A stretch of 64,000 nt of DNA from JBBPYC01 sp965218765 (GTDB lineage: Bacteria > Pseudomonadota > Gammaproteobacteria > Burkholderiales > Burkholderiaceae_C): positions 558,001 through 622,000 of the forward strand of contig CBDCLU010000004.1 in the NCBI GenBank assembly GCA_965218765.1, written 5' to 3'. Position 1 is the first letter of the stretch; each line of letters begins with the position of its first letter. The position numbers were made by a program, and so were the translations under genes. Of the stretch, positions 16,816-25,810 are shown piece by piece. The notes beneath the pieces were generated by a model. The model was not told the DNA's origin, did no database searches, and saw only the letters and a list, made by a program, of their open reading frames with translations.

Positions 16816-17742
16816 ATGAAGCACGCCACGCTGCGCCAGTTGAAGGTGTTCGAATCGGTCGCGCGCCACCTGAGCTTTTCGCGCGCTGCCGAAGAGTTGC
16901 ACCTCACGCAGCCCGCCGTCTCGATTCAGGTCAAGAAGCTCGAAGAACACGCCGGGCTGCCGCTGTTCGAGCAGCTCGGCAAGAAAATCTATCTGACCCC
17001 GGCCGGCACCGAATTGCTCGACATCGCACGCCGCATCATTGCGCAGTTCGAAGCGGCCGAGTCGGCAATGACGCAGTTCAAGGGCGTCTCCGGCGGACGG
17101 CTCAACGTGGCCGTGATCAGCGCAGGCGACTATTTTTTTCCGCGCCTGCTGGTCGAGTTCATCCGCAGGCATCAGGGCGTCACCCTGAACTTCACGGTGC
17201 ACAACCGCGAGGGGCTGCTCGCACAGATGGCCGCGAACCTGACCGACCTGGCGGTGATGGTCAGGCCCCCGCACGAGCCGGATCTGGACAGCATCGCGTT
17301 CGCGCCGCATCCATACGTGGTGGTGGCGCCGCCCGGACACCCATTGGTCGGCGAACGCTCGGTGCCGTTGAAGCGCGTGCTGCGCGAGCCGTTCGTGCTG
17401 CGCGAGAAAGGCTCGGACACGCTGCATTCGATGCAGGACGCGTTCGGCGCGCAATTCGCGCGCGTTGTGGTTGCAATGGAAATCCGCAGCACCGAAACGA
17501 TCAAGCAGGCGGTGATGGCTGGCCTGGGCCTCGGCTTCCTGTCGATGCACACGATCGGGCAGGAACTGAAAGGCGGCAGCTTGAAGCTGCTCGACGTGCA
17601 GGGCCTGCCGCTGATGCTCAACTGGTACGTGGTGCATCGGCGCGACAAGCGGCTGCCGCCGGTCGCGCGAGCGTTCAAGGAGTTTTTGCTGGCCGAAGGC
17701 GCCGCCTGGATCGCGCGCGTGACGGCCAGTGGCATGAATTGA
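16816..17742 (+). CDS. LysR-family transcriptional regulator (CbbR-like)
   Basis: A 308-residue LysR-type regulator. The N-terminal winged helix-turn-helix (about 4-63) reads FSRAAEELHLTQPAVSIQVKK, followed by the linker helix and a substrate-binding domain (about 90-295). The sequence pattern is nearest to the CbbR subgroup, which senses PEP, NADPH or RuBP, so a metabolite of the adjacent pyruvate kinase step would be a reasonable effector (inference). It is transcribed in the same direction as the preceding genes rather than divergently, which makes autoregulated control of the FAH-PanE-pyk group less certain. Confidence 0.88.
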   Translation: MKHATLRQLKVFESVARHLSFSRAAEELHLTQPAVSIQVKKLEEHAGLPLFEQLGKKIYLTPAGTELLDIARRIIAQFEAAESAMTQFKGVSGGRLNVAVISAGDYFFPRLLVEFIRRHQGVTLNFTVHNREGLLAQMAANLTDLAVMVRPPHEPDLDSIAFAPHPYVVVAPPGHPLVGERSVPLKRVLREPFVLREKGSDTLHSMQDAFGAQFARVVVAMEIRSTETIKQAVMAGLGLGFLSMHTIGQELKGGSLKLLDVQGLPLMLNWYVVHRRDKRLPPVARAFKEFLLAEGAAWIARVTASGMN

Positions 17743-17769
17743 AAGCCCGCGCGGCCCCGTCGCTATACT
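17739..17769 (+). promoter_or_regulatory. Candidate sigma-70 promoter for metXW
   Basis: TTGAAA at 17739-17744 and TATACT at 17764-17769 with a 19-bp spacer, somewhat long. It overlaps the end of the LysR gene and lies 36-66 bp before the possible metX starts. Confidence 0.4.
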
Positions 17770-17804
17770 GAAAAACCACGCCCCGGCAGGTCGTCCCCGC
17801 GACC

Positions 17805-19025
17805 GTGCATCCAGTCGGCAAACTCCCTTTTTTCGCGCTTGCTGCAGCGCGGTTTTCATATACCGCCTGCTCCCGGATCGTCGCTGCCTTGTCCCTGCTC
17901 GCCGTCACGCAAACAATGCGCTTCGCCGCGCCGCTGCCGTTCAAAAGCGGCCGGTCGATGCGCGACTATTCGCTGAGCTTCGAGACCTACGGCGAACTGG
18001 ACGCGGCGCGCTCGAACGCGGTGCTGATCTGCCATGCGTTGAACGCCTCGCACCACGCAGCCGGCACCTATGCAGGCCAGACCGAGGCGACCGGCTGGTG
18101 GGACAACATGATCGGCCCGGGCAAGCCGGTCGATACGAACCGCTTCTTCGTCATCGCCGTGAACAATCTTGGTTCCTGCTTCGGCTCGACCGGGCCGATG
18201 CATGAAGATCCGGACACCAGCCGCGTTTACGGCTCGCAGTTCCCGGTCGTCACGGTGGAGGACTGGGTCGACTCGCAGGCAAGACTGCTCGACGCACTCG
18301 GCATCGAAAAACTCGCGGCCGTGATGGGTGGCAGCCTGGGCGGCATGCAGGCATTGAGCTGGGCGCTACAGTATCCAGAGCGCGTTGCGCATGCGGTGGT
18401 GATCGCGAGCGCGCCCAATCTGACGGCCGAGAACATCGCGTTCAATGAGGTGGCGCGCCGTGCAATCCAGACCGATCCGGATTTTCACGGGGGCGACTTC
18501 TATGCGCACGGCGCGGTGCCGCGGCGCGGCTTGCGCATCGCGCGCATGCTCGGCCACATCACCTACCTGAGCGACGATGTGATGAACGAGCGCTTCGGGC
18601 GCCAGCTGAAAGGTGGCCTGGACTATCGCTACACCACGCAGGACGTCGAATTTCAGATCGAGAGCTATCTGCGCTACCAGGGCGACAAGTTCAGCGACTA
18701 CTTCGACGCGAACACGTATCTGCTGATCACCCGCGCGCTCGACTACTTTGACCCGGCGCAAGCGTTCGACGGCAACCTGGCCGCGGCGCTGGCGCGCGCA
18801 CGCTGCGCGTTTTTGCTGGTCAGCTTCAAGACCGACTGGCGCTTCGCACCCGCGCGCAGCCGCGAGATCGTGCGCGCGCTGCTGGAAAACCGCCATCGCG
18901 TGAGCTATGCCGAGATCGACGCGCCGCATGGGCATGATGCGTTTCTGCTCGAAGACGCCCGCTATCTCGCGCTGGTGCGCAGCTACTTCGAGCGTCGGGT
19001 CGCCCCGCAGAAAGCCGCGGCATGA
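17805..19025 (+). CDS. metX: Homoserine O-acyltransferase MetX
   Basis: An alpha/beta-hydrolase that acylates homoserine in methionine synthesis, feeding direct sulphhydrylation. Motifs: LICHALNASHHAAG, the nucleophile elbow MGGSLGGMQALSW with the catalytic Ser, and a late DAPHGHDAFL with the catalytic His. Length from the GTG at 17805 is 406 residues, longer than the usual ~380; the first ~30 residues do not look like the family. Later in-frame starts at 17889 (TTG) or 17916 (ATG, MRFAAPLPF) may be the true ones, and none has a strong ribosome binding site. Whether acetyl- or succinyl-CoA is used cannot be told by eye. It overlaps metW by ATGA. Confidence 0.93.
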   Translation: MHPVGKLPFFALAAARFSYTACSRIVAALSLLAVTQTMRFAAPLPFKSGRSMRDYSLSFETYGELDAARSNAVLICHALNASHHAAGTYAGQTEATGWWDNMIGPGKPVDTNRFFVIAVNNLGSCFGSTGPMHEDPDTSRVYGSQFPVVTVEDWVDSQARLLDALGIEKLAAVMGGSLGGMQALSWALQYPERVAHAVVIASAPNLTAENIAFNEVARRAIQTDPDFHGGDFYAHGAVPRRGLRIARMLGHITYLSDDVMNERFGRQLKGGLDYRYTTQDVEFQIESYLRYQGDKFSDYFDANTYLLITRALDYFDPAQAFDGNLAAALARARCAFLLVSFKTDWRFAPARSREIVRALLENRHRVSYAEIDAPHGHDAFLLEDARYLALVRSYFERRVAPQKAAA

Positions 19026-19609
19026 GCGACACCGGCACGATGTACACGATCGCGCGGCTCGTGCCGCAAGGCGCAAGGGTGCTGGACCTGGGCTGCGGCG
19101 ACGGCGCGCTGCTCGAGCTGCTGCAGCGGGATGCGGGCTGCACCGGCTACGGCATCGAGATCGATGACGCGAAGCTGCTCGCTGGCGTGCAGCGCGGCAT
19201 CGACGTGATCCAGTTGAACCTCGACGAAGGGCTGTCGATGTTCGGCGATGCGAGCTTCGATGTGGTGCTGCAGATCGACACCTTGCAGAACCTGCGCAAC
19301 GCCGAAGTGATGCTGCGCGAGACCGCACGGGTGGGCCGCATCGGCATCGTCGCATTTCCGAACTTCGCGCACTGGCCGAATCGTCTGTCCGTACTCAGAG
19401 GCCGCATGCCGGTCACGCGCCGGCTGCCGTACCAGTGGTATGACACGCCGAACATCCGGGTCGGCACGTTCAAGGATTTCGCCGCGCTTGCGCGCCAGAA
19501 CGATCTGCGCATCCTCGATGCGTTCGGGCTGCAGGACGGCCGCGAAGTGCGCTGGCTGCCGAACGCGCGCGCAGGCACGGCGGTATTCAAGTTCGAGCGG
19601 GCGGACTGA
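19022..19609 (+). CDS. metW: Methionine biosynthesis protein MetW
   Basis: A 195-residue class I SAM-dependent methyltransferase-like protein that nearly always follows metX and supports MetX activity. The SAM-binding motif VLDLGCGDGALLELL is at residues about 20-34. Other family blocks are GYGIEIDD, DVVLQIDTLQNL and VGIVAFPNFAHW-like IGIVAFPNFAHW, then RLPYQWYDTPNIRVGT. It starts inside the last codons of metX (ATGA overlap), so the two are translationally coupled. Confidence 0.95.
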   Translation: MSDTGTMYTIARLVPQGARVLDLGCGDGALLELLQRDAGCTGYGIEIDDAKLLAGVQRGIDVIQLNLDEGLSMFGDASFDVVLQIDTLQNLRNAEVMLRETARVGRIGIVAFPNFAHWPNRLSVLRGRMPVTRRLPYQWYDTPNIRVGTFKDFAALARQNDLRILDAFGLQDGREVRWLPNARAGTAVFKFERAD

Positions 19610-19749
19610 GGCTGCACCGGGTACTGCGCTTGCCAATGTGCCTGGCTTGGAAACGCACCCGTTTTTCCTGAATCGTCTCGGATTTGACACAATCAGCCGG
19701 TTGGCGTCCGACGGTTTCCGGGCGTTTTTCCAGTCAGGGAGAGTTTTCG

Positions 19750-21642
19750 ATGAGTTCATCCGCTACGCACGCCAAAGAGTTGGCTGCCCCCGCCCATGTC
19801 AAGCACGCTGCACTGCGCTCCTGGGTCGACGAGATGGTCGCGCTGTGCAAGCCGCAGGCGGTCTACTGGTGCGACGGCAGCGATGCCGAGTACCAGCGGC
19901 TTTGCCAGTTGCTCGTCGATGCCGGCACGTTCAGGAAGCTGAACCCGCAAAAGCGCCCCAATTCGTACCTGGCGCTGTCCAGCCCGAGCGATGTGGCCCG
20001 GGTGGAAGACCGCACCTTCATCTGCTCGGCGAACAAGGAGGACGCGGGCCCGACGAATCACTGGATGGCGCCAGGCGAAATGCGCGCGATCCTGCAGACC
20101 GGCGCCGGCCAGGACAAGCCTGCGCTGTTCGACGGCTGCATGCGCGGCCGCACGATGTACGTGGTGCCGTTCTCGATGGGGCCGCTGGGCAGCCCGATCG
20201 CGCACATCGGCGTCGAACTCTCCGACAGCCCGTACGTCGCGGTCAACATGAAGATCATGACGCGCATGGGCAAAGGCGCGCTCGACGTGCTGGGTGCCGA
20301 CGGCGACTTCGTGCCCTGCGTGCACACCGTGGGTGCGCCGCTGGACGAGGACGAGGCGGACGTCGCCTGGCCCTGCAACGACACCAAGTACATCGTGCAT
20401 TACCCCGAAACGCGCGAGATCTGGAGCTACGGGTCCGGCTACGGCGGCAACGCGCTGCTTGGCAAGAAGTGCTTCGCGCTGCGCATCGCCTCCACCATGG
20501 GCCGCGACGAAGGGTGGCTGGCCGAACACATGCTGGTGCTCGGCGTGGCCAAGCCGGACGGCCAGAAGTACCACGTCGCCGCCGCATTCCCGAGCGCCTG
20601 CGGCAAGACCAATTTCTCGATGCTGGTGCCGCCCGCGGGTTTCGAGGGCTGGAAGGTCACCACGGTCGGCGACGACATCGCCTGGATCAAGCCGCAGGCC
20701 GATGGCACGCTGCGTGCGATCAACCCGGAAGCCGGCTACTTCGGCGTTGCGCCCGGCACCAACTACACGACCAATCCGAACTGCATTGACAGCCTGGGCC
20801 ACGACGTGATCTTCACCAACGTCGCGCTGACCGACGACGGCGACGTCTGGTGGGAAGGCATGGAAGCCGACCACGGCGGCAAGCTGCCCGATCATCTGAT
20901 CGACTGGAAAGGCAACGACTGGACGCCGCAGATCGCAAAAGAGACCGGCGCGAAGGCCGCGCATCCGAACTCGCGCTTCACGGTGGCGGCCACCAACAAT
21001 CCGGCACTCGATCCGGCCTGGGACGATCCGAAGGGCGTGAAGGTCGATGCATTCATCTTCGGCGGCCGGCGCTCGACCACCGTGCCGCTCGTGACGGAAG
21101 CGCGCAACTGGACCGAAGGCGTCTACATGGCCGCGACGATGGGCAGCGAGACCACCGCCGCGATGGCCGGCGGCAACGGCGCGGTGCGGCGCGATCCGTT
21201 CGCGATGCTGCCGTTCATCGGCTACAACATGAGCGACTATTTTCAGCATTGGCTCGATCTGGGCAAGAAGCTCGAAGCATCCGGTGCCGCAAACCTGCCG
21301 CGCATCTACACGACCAACTGGTTCCGCAAGGACGAAGCCGGCAAGTTCGTCTGGCCCGGCTACGGCGAGAACATGCGCGTGCTGAAATGGATGATCGACC
21401 GCATCGAAGGCAACGCGAAAGGCCGCGACAACCTGTTCGGCATCACGCCGGTCTACGACGAACTGAACTGGACCGGGCTCGACTTCAGCGCCAGCCAGTT
21501 CGACACCGTGACGGATATCGACCGCGCCGCCTGGCAGGACGAACTCAAGCTGCACAGCGAACTGTTCGAGCGGCTCCAGCATCGCCTGCCGAAGGCGCTC
21601 GATCAGACGCGTGAGAAGATCGAGGAGCGGCTCGCGGCGTGA
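19750..21642 (+). CDS. pckG: Phosphoenolpyruvate carboxykinase (GTP)
   Basis: A 630-residue GTP-type PEPCK that converts oxaloacetate and GTP to PEP, CO2 and GDP, the gateway to gluconeogenesis on organic acids. The P-loop (kinase-1) motif FPSACGKTNFSML carries the reactive Cys284, and the kinase-2 metal site reads GDDIAWIK. RRSTTVPLV and the nucleotide-binding FGRNWFRKDE-like TNWFRKDEAGKF are present. The start at 19750 is preceded by CAGGGAGAG at good distance. The gene stands alone. It fits an organism living on carboxylic acids. Downstream begins the AT-rich island. Confidence 0.97.
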   Translation: MSSSATHAKELAAPAHVKHAALRSWVDEMVALCKPQAVYWCDGSDAEYQRLCQLLVDAGTFRKLNPQKRPNSYLALSSPSDVARVEDRTFICSANKEDAGPTNHWMAPGEMRAILQTGAGQDKPALFDGCMRGRTMYVVPFSMGPLGSPIAHIGVELSDSPYVAVNMKIMTRMGKGALDVLGADGDFVPCVHTVGAPLDEDEADVAWPCNDTKYIVHYPETREIWSYGSGYGGNALLGKKCFALRIASTMGRDEGWLAEHMLVLGVAKPDGQKYHVAAAFPSACGKTNFSMLVPPAGFEGWKVTTVGDDIAWIKPQADGTLRAINPEAGYFGVAPGTNYTTNPNCIDSLGHDVIFTNVALTDDGDVWWEGMEADHGGKLPDHLIDWKGNDWTPQIAKETGAKAAHPNSRFTVAATNNPALDPAWDDPKGVKVDAFIFGGRRSTTVPLVTEARNWTEGVYMAATMGSETTAAMAGGNGAVRRDPFAMLPFIGYNMSDYFQHWLDLGKKLEASGAANLPRIYTTNWFRKDEAGKFVWPGYGENMRVLKWMIDRIEGNAKGRDNLFGITPVYDELNWTGLDFSASQFDTVTDIDRAAWQDELKLHSELFERLQHRLPKALDQTREKIEERLAA

Positions 21643-22378
21643 AAAACGCTGTAAATACTCACTTGATCACGATAAATAGAGATAAAAGTGAAAATTTGCA
21701 GTCATAAAAAAATTCGTGTTTTTAATGCAAAGGCTACCAAGGTTTTTAAGCGAACTCAAAGTGTTGAATTTCTCTTTGAGTTCAGTATTTTTATACAATC
21801 AGCGAAATTATCGAATTCATATGAAACTATCACGTAACCTTTATCTAAAGAGTCTGCCTTAGCTTCAATTAAAATAGTTTGAATTGAATCTTGAATGCTA
21901 TTCTTTTTGGATTTCCAATAAGCTGTCAGCACCCGCTCTTTTTTGAATAACCCCATCATCCAGTATTGTGGCTCCGTCCACGTACTTCCAGCTTTTAGAA
22001 AATCAAATTTTTCTGTTGGTAGACCATACTTTTCGGTCAAAGCATCAAGCAAGTTCTTATATTCTCCCTCAAGCTCACTCCCTTGAGAACTTGATTTTAT
22101 GTCTTTACTTCCGGCGCGAATGCTACACAATCCCTGTGCGGGAGTTAAGACAACTGAGTATATTTCGAAATCTGGATGACCGCTTATTAGTGATTTTGAA
22201 GAAAATGTATTTTTTTGCTTATTTTCTGTAAATTCACCTTGACCTTTCAGCTCCTCAAGAGTCATTCCTTTGTGCAACCCAAATGGACCTGCAAGACAAT
22301 ATGAGGAAACCAGTAAGACTGCAGCTATAACAGGTTTTTTCATTAAGTTTCTCACTAAAAGAAAAATTTTTATGCGGC
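21643..22378. other. AT-rich island between pckG and lplT
   Basis: About 730 bp clearly richer in A/T than the GC-rich surroundings, with runs of A and T in and around the single gene it holds (21756-22343). No integrase, tRNA, insertion sequence end or target-site duplication is visible. The abrupt edges coincide with the stop codons of pckG and lplT. This composition suggests recent acquisition from a lower-GC donor. Confidence 0.7.
21756..22343 (-). CDS. Secreted protein of unknown function, low GC
   Basis: A 195-residue protein not recognised. It starts MKKPVIAAVLLVSSYCLAGPFG, a clear Sec signal peptide with cleavage probably after CLA. The mature part begins GLHKGMTLEEL, a pattern shared by short periplasmic proteins of several gammaproteobacteria and Xanthomonadales, and contains two Cys (CSIRAG, FADCIK) that could pair. 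The start at 22343 is chosen for the signal peptide; the longer frame to 22382 would overlap lplT. Codon use is AT-biased, unlike all neighbours, so the gene is probably acquired. It lies 35 bp after lplT on the same strand. Confidence 0.75.
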   Translation of the reverse strand: MKKPVIAAVLLVSSYCLAGPFGLHKGMTLEELKGQGEFTENKQKNTFSSKSLISGHPDFEIYSVVLTPAQGLCSIRAGSKDIKSSSQGSELEGEYKNLLDALTEKYGLPTEKFDFLKAGSTWTEPQYWMMGLFKKERVLTAYWKSKKNSIQDSIQTILIEAKADSLDKGYVIVSYEFDNFADCIKILNSKRNSTL

Positions 22379-23662
22379 TCATCCGTGCGTATGGTCGTTG
22401 CGCGCGATGTTGAGCAGGTGCTCGATCTCGTCCTTATCGCGCACCAGATTGCGCGCATACCAGCGCCGGATGAGCCACATGAAGCCGGCCACGATCAGCC
22501 CGAAACCGGTGATCGCGCCGAACGCCGACAGGCCCAGCCCGCTTGACAAGCTGTAGAGACCGCCCAGCAGCAGGATGCAGGCCTGTTCGTTGAAGTTCTG
22601 CACCGCAATGGATCGGCCCGCACCCATCAGGTTGTGGCCGCGGTGCTGCAGCAGCGCGTTCATCGGCACCACCAGGTAGCCGCCCAGCGCGCCCAAAAAG
22701 ATAAGAAATGGTGCGGCCAGCCAGACGTTGGTGATCACGTTGAGCAGCAGCACCAGCAGGCCCATCGCGATGCCGAGCGGAATCACGCTGGTCGCCTGAT
22801 CGAGTCTGACCCGGGACGACGCGACCACCGCGCCGACCGCAGTGCCGATCGCCACCACGCCGACCAGCGCGGAGGCCTGTGTCACGTTGTAGCCGAGCGC
22901 GACCGCAGCCCAGCCGAGCACGATGTATTTGAGGTTGCCGAGCACGCCCCAGAACAACGTGGTCGTCGCGAGTGAGATCTGGCCGAGCTTGTCGCGCCAC
23001 AGGCGGTTGTTGCAGGTCCAGAAATCGGGCAGCAGGGTCATCGGCTGCTTCGGCCACGGCCGCAGCGGCACATCGGTGCGCGGAATTTTCAGGTTGATGC
23101 CGGCGGCCAGCAGATAAACCAGGATCATGGTGGCGATTGCGGCTTCCGACGGCGTGTCGATGCCGGTGGTCAAAAACGGAAAATCGAATGCAAGCAGCGT
23201 GGACGACATCTGCGGCCCGACCAGCTGGCCGCCCAGCAGCACGCCCAGGATGATCGAGGCGATCGTCAGCCCCTCGATCCAGCCATTCGCTTTGACGAGC
23301 TGCGAGGGCGGCAGCAGTTCGGTCAGGATGCCGTACTTGGCCGGCGAATACGCGGCAGCGCCAAGCCCGACGATCGCGTAGGAGAACAGCGGATGCGTGC
23401 CGAACAGCATCAACAGGCAGCCGACCGCCTTGATCGTGTTGCTGATCAGCATGACGCGGCCTTTGGGCAACGCGTCTGCGAACGCACCGACGAACGGCGC
23501 CAGCACCACATAGAACAACGCGAACATCGGCACCAGCGCGGCCTGCTGCCAGGCCGGTGCGCCCCCGCCGCGCAACAACTGCACCGCCGCCACGAACAGC
23601 GCCTGATCGGCCAGCGAGCTGAAGAACTGCGCCGCCATGATCGTGAAGAAACCGCGCTTCAT
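22379..23662 (-). CDS. lplT: Lysophospholipid transporter LplT (MFS)
   Basis: A 427-residue, 12-helix MFS protein that flips lysophospholipids across the inner membrane for re-acylation. It begins MKRGFFTIMAAQFFSSLADQAL, characteristic of LplT, and has SPAKYGILTELLPPSQLVKANG, the family's strongest block. The start at 23662 is chosen because residues upstream in the same frame lack family similarity. Unlike E. coli, no acyltransferase (aas) adjoins it. It is divergent from alr, with a 342-bp gap that holds a dispersed repeat. Confidence 0.92.
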   Translation of the reverse strand: MKRGFFTIMAAQFFSSLADQALFVAAVQLLRGGGAPAWQQAALVPMFALFYVVLAPFVGAFADALPKGRVMLISNTIKAVGCLLMLFGTHPLFSYAIVGLGAAAYSPAKYGILTELLPPSQLVKANGWIEGLTIASIILGVLLGGQLVGPQMSSTLLAFDFPFLTTGIDTPSEAAIATMILVYLLAAGINLKIPRTDVPLRPWPKQPMTLLPDFWTCNNRLWRDKLGQISLATTTLFWGVLGNLKYIVLGWAAVALGYNVTQASALVGVVAIGTAVGAVVASSRVRLDQATSVIPLGIAMGLLVLLLNVITNVWLAAPFLIFLGALGGYLVVPMNALLQHRGHNLMGAGRSIAVQNFNEQACILLLGGLYSLSSGLGLSAFGAITGFGLIVAGFMWLIRRWYARNLVRDKDEIEHLLNIARNDHTHG

Positions 23663-23766
23663 GTCGCGAAGGCCGCGGCAGCGTGAGGCAAGTGCGCCGG
23701 TGGTCTTGTGTAAATCGCGTGTCTCCTTGTTCGGATCGGTTATAGCATGATGAAATTGGCTCACTT

Positions 23767-23860
23767 CCAGCCAACGCTGCCTGCGGTCGGCTCTCGGCTA
23801 CCCCCTTGCAGGGGGCGGCGCCTGCGGCCTGGTGGAGCCAGCTCCGCGGCCCCTGTTGGG
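23767..23860 (+). repeat. Dispersed GC-rich intergenic repeat, copy A
   Basis: About 94 bp between divergent lplT and alr. It shares with copies at 26884-26978 (inverted) and 63856-63950 the core GGTCGGCTCTCG, then a C5...G5 hairpin (CCCCCTTGCAGGGGG here), GCGGCGCCTGCGGCC, and ends at a CGGCCCCTGTTGGG-like block. The remaining bases of this 342-bp gap show no gene. Confidence 0.85.
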
Positions 23861-24004
23861 TTTCGGTCGTGTCTGAATTGGGTGTCGTGCGCAACGTGTC
23901 GGGCCCAGAAAGCTGAGACGAATGCGGGCAGCATGCGCGCGGTTTGTAAGACTTCAGCTTGCCTGCGTTGACTGTCGAACGTCACCATTACGATCCTCAG
24001 TCTC

Positions 24005-25129
24005 ATGCCTCGTCCGATCTCCGCCACCATTCATTGCCAGGCCCTGCGCCACAACCTGAATCGCGTGCGTCGCAGTGCCCCTTCGGCACGCGTCTGGGCG
24101 GTCGTGAAGGCGGACGCTTACGGGCACGGGATCGAACGTGCTTATCCGGGCTTGACCGGCGCCGACGGCTTCGCGCTGCTCGATCTGACGGAGGCCGAGC
24201 GGGTGCGCGCACTCGGCTGGCGCGGGCCCGTCCTGCTGCTTGAAGGTGTGTTCGAGCCGCGCGATCTGGAGCGCTGTTCGGCGCTCGATCTATGGCATAC
24301 GGTGCATTGCGACGAACAGATTCAGATGCTGGCTGCGCACAAGACCACGCACGCGCATCGCGTCTTCCTGAAGATGAATGCCGGCATGCACCGGCTTGGC
24401 TTCGCGCCGGATCGCTACCGCGCCGCCTGGAGCCGGCTGGCCGCGCTGCCGCAGGTCGACGACATCGCGCTGATGGTGCATTTCAGCGACGCCGACGGCG
24501 CGCGCGGCATCGCGCAGCAGCGCGCGGTGTTCGAAGCCGCCACGCAAGACCTGCCCGGCGATTGCACACTGTGCAACAGTGCCGCCACCTTGCGCCACGC
24601 GCCGGGCGACGAGGCGCTGGCCGCCGACTGGATTCGGCCCGGCATCGCGGTCTACGGCAGCTCGCCCGATGCACCCGAACACTCGGCGGCCGACTGGGAT
24701 TTGCTGCCCGCCATGACATTGGCTAGTGAAATCATAGCTGTGCAGACAGTCAGGACGGGCGCTTCGATCGGATATGGCTCCACGATCACGGCCGATGCGC
24801 CGCTGCGCATCGGCGTCGTCGCCTGCGGCTATGCGGACGGCTACCCGCGTCACTGCGGCACCGGCACGCCGGTGCTGGTGAACGGCCGGCGCACGCGCCT
24901 GTTGGGCCGGGTCAGCATGGACATGATCGTGGTGGACCTGACCGCGCTGCCCGATGCCGGCTTCGGCAGCCCGGTCACGCTCTGGGGCCGGGCCGGCGAT
25001 GATGTAGTGCTGCCGATCGACGAGGTGGCAACCGCGGCCGGCACGGTCGGCTATGAGCTGATGTGCGCGCTGGCTCGCCGGGTACCGGTGCGGGTGGACG
25101 AAGACGAGGGGCTGGTGCCGGGCCGATAA
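24005..25129 (+). CDS. alr: Alanine racemase
   Basis: A 374-residue PLP enzyme interconverting L- and D-alanine for peptidoglycan. The PLP lysine is Lys35 in VVKADAYGHG and the second catalytic base is Tyr257 in IGYGSTI. Other blocks: FLKMNAGMHRLG, HFSDAD, RPGIAVYGSSP and LLGRVSMDMIVVDL. The N-terminal TIM-barrel and C-terminal beta domain are both complete. It is divergent from lplT. It encodes the housekeeping enzyme; nothing unusual is visible. Confidence 0.97.
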   Translation: MPRPISATIHCQALRHNLNRVRRSAPSARVWAVVKADAYGHGIERAYPGLTGADGFALLDLTEAERVRALGWRGPVLLLEGVFEPRDLERCSALDLWHTVHCDEQIQMLAAHKTTHAHRVFLKMNAGMHRLGFAPDRYRAAWSRLAALPQVDDIALMVHFSDADGARGIAQQRAVFEAATQDLPGDCTLCNSAATLRHAPGDEALAADWIRPGIAVYGSSPDAPEHSAADWDLLPAMTLASEIIAVQTVRTGASIGYGSTITADAPLRIGVVACGYADGYPRHCGTGTPVLVNGRRTRLLGRVSMDMIVVDLTALPDAGFGSPVTLWGRAGDDVVLPIDEVATAAGTVGYELMCALARRVPVRVDEDEGLVPGR

Positions 25130-25192
25130 TGATTCGCAAGGCGCGCTGCTCCGCAGGCGCCAGGCTGAACCGGCCTTGAAAGGATCGCTGCC

Positions 25193-25810
25193 ATGCCCCG
25201 CTACCCCGTCCCCGAAATCGCCGATCTGCCCGAGGACATCCACGCGAAGGTGCTCGAAGTGCAGGCCAAAGCCGGCTTCGTGCCGAACGTGTTCCTTGCA
25301 CTCGCGCGCCGGCCTGCCGAATGGCGCGCGTTCTTCGCGTATCACGACGCGTTGATGCTCAAGGAAGAGGGCAACCTGACCAAGGGCGACCGCGAGATGA
25401 TCGTGACCGCCACCAGCGCAGCCAACGAATGCCTGTACTGCGTGGTCGCACACGGCGCGCTGCTGCGCATCTACGAGAAAAAGCCGCTGGTGGCCGACCA
25501 GGTCGCCGTCAACTATCGCAAGGCCGACATCACGCCGCGCCAGCGCGCGATGCTCGACTTCGCGCTGAAGGTCTGCCACGCCGCGCAGAGCGTGGACGAC
25601 GCGGACTTCGACGCGCTGCACGCGCATGGCTTCGACGACGAGGACATCTGGGACATCGCCGCGATCACCGCGTTCTTCGGCTTGTCCAACCGCGTCGCGA
25701 ACGTGACCGGCATGCAGCCGAATGCGGAGTTCTACCTGATGGGCCGGGTGCCCAGGCAGAAGTCGGAGCCGCAGCAGCCGCACCTGCCGCACGTCGACCG
25801 CCGGGTATGA
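25193..25810 (+). CDS. Peroxidase-related enzyme, AhpD/carboxymuconolactone decarboxylase family
   Basis: A 205-residue all-helical protein of the AhpD-like superfamily (uncharacterised peroxidase-related subgroup). The redox motif ECLYCVVAHG has CxxC plus a following His, as in AhpD. N-terminal NVFLALARRP and DREMIVTATSAANE are family blocks. It may reduce peroxides with an unknown electron donor. GAAAGGA lies 9 bases before the start. The stop overlaps the next start by ATGA, coupling it to a Nudix hydrolase. Confidence 0.85.
   Translation: MPRYPVPEIADLPEDIHAKVLEVQAKAGFVPNVFLALARRPAEWRAFFAYHDALMLKEEGNLTKGDREMIVTATSAANECLYCVVAHGALLRIYEKKPLVADQVAVNYRKADITPRQRAMLDFALKVCHAAQSVDDADFDALHAHGFDDEDIWDIAAITAFFGLSNRVANVTGMQPNAEFYLMGRVPRQKSEPQQPHLPHVDRRV

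Noticed and set aside
17745..17915. SAM riboswitch upstream of metX
   Set aside because: The leader is short and I see no paired elements matching a known SAM riboswitch class.
19756..21582. Long minus-strand frame (608 codons)
   Set aside because: Antisense to PEP carboxykinase with intact catalytic motifs.
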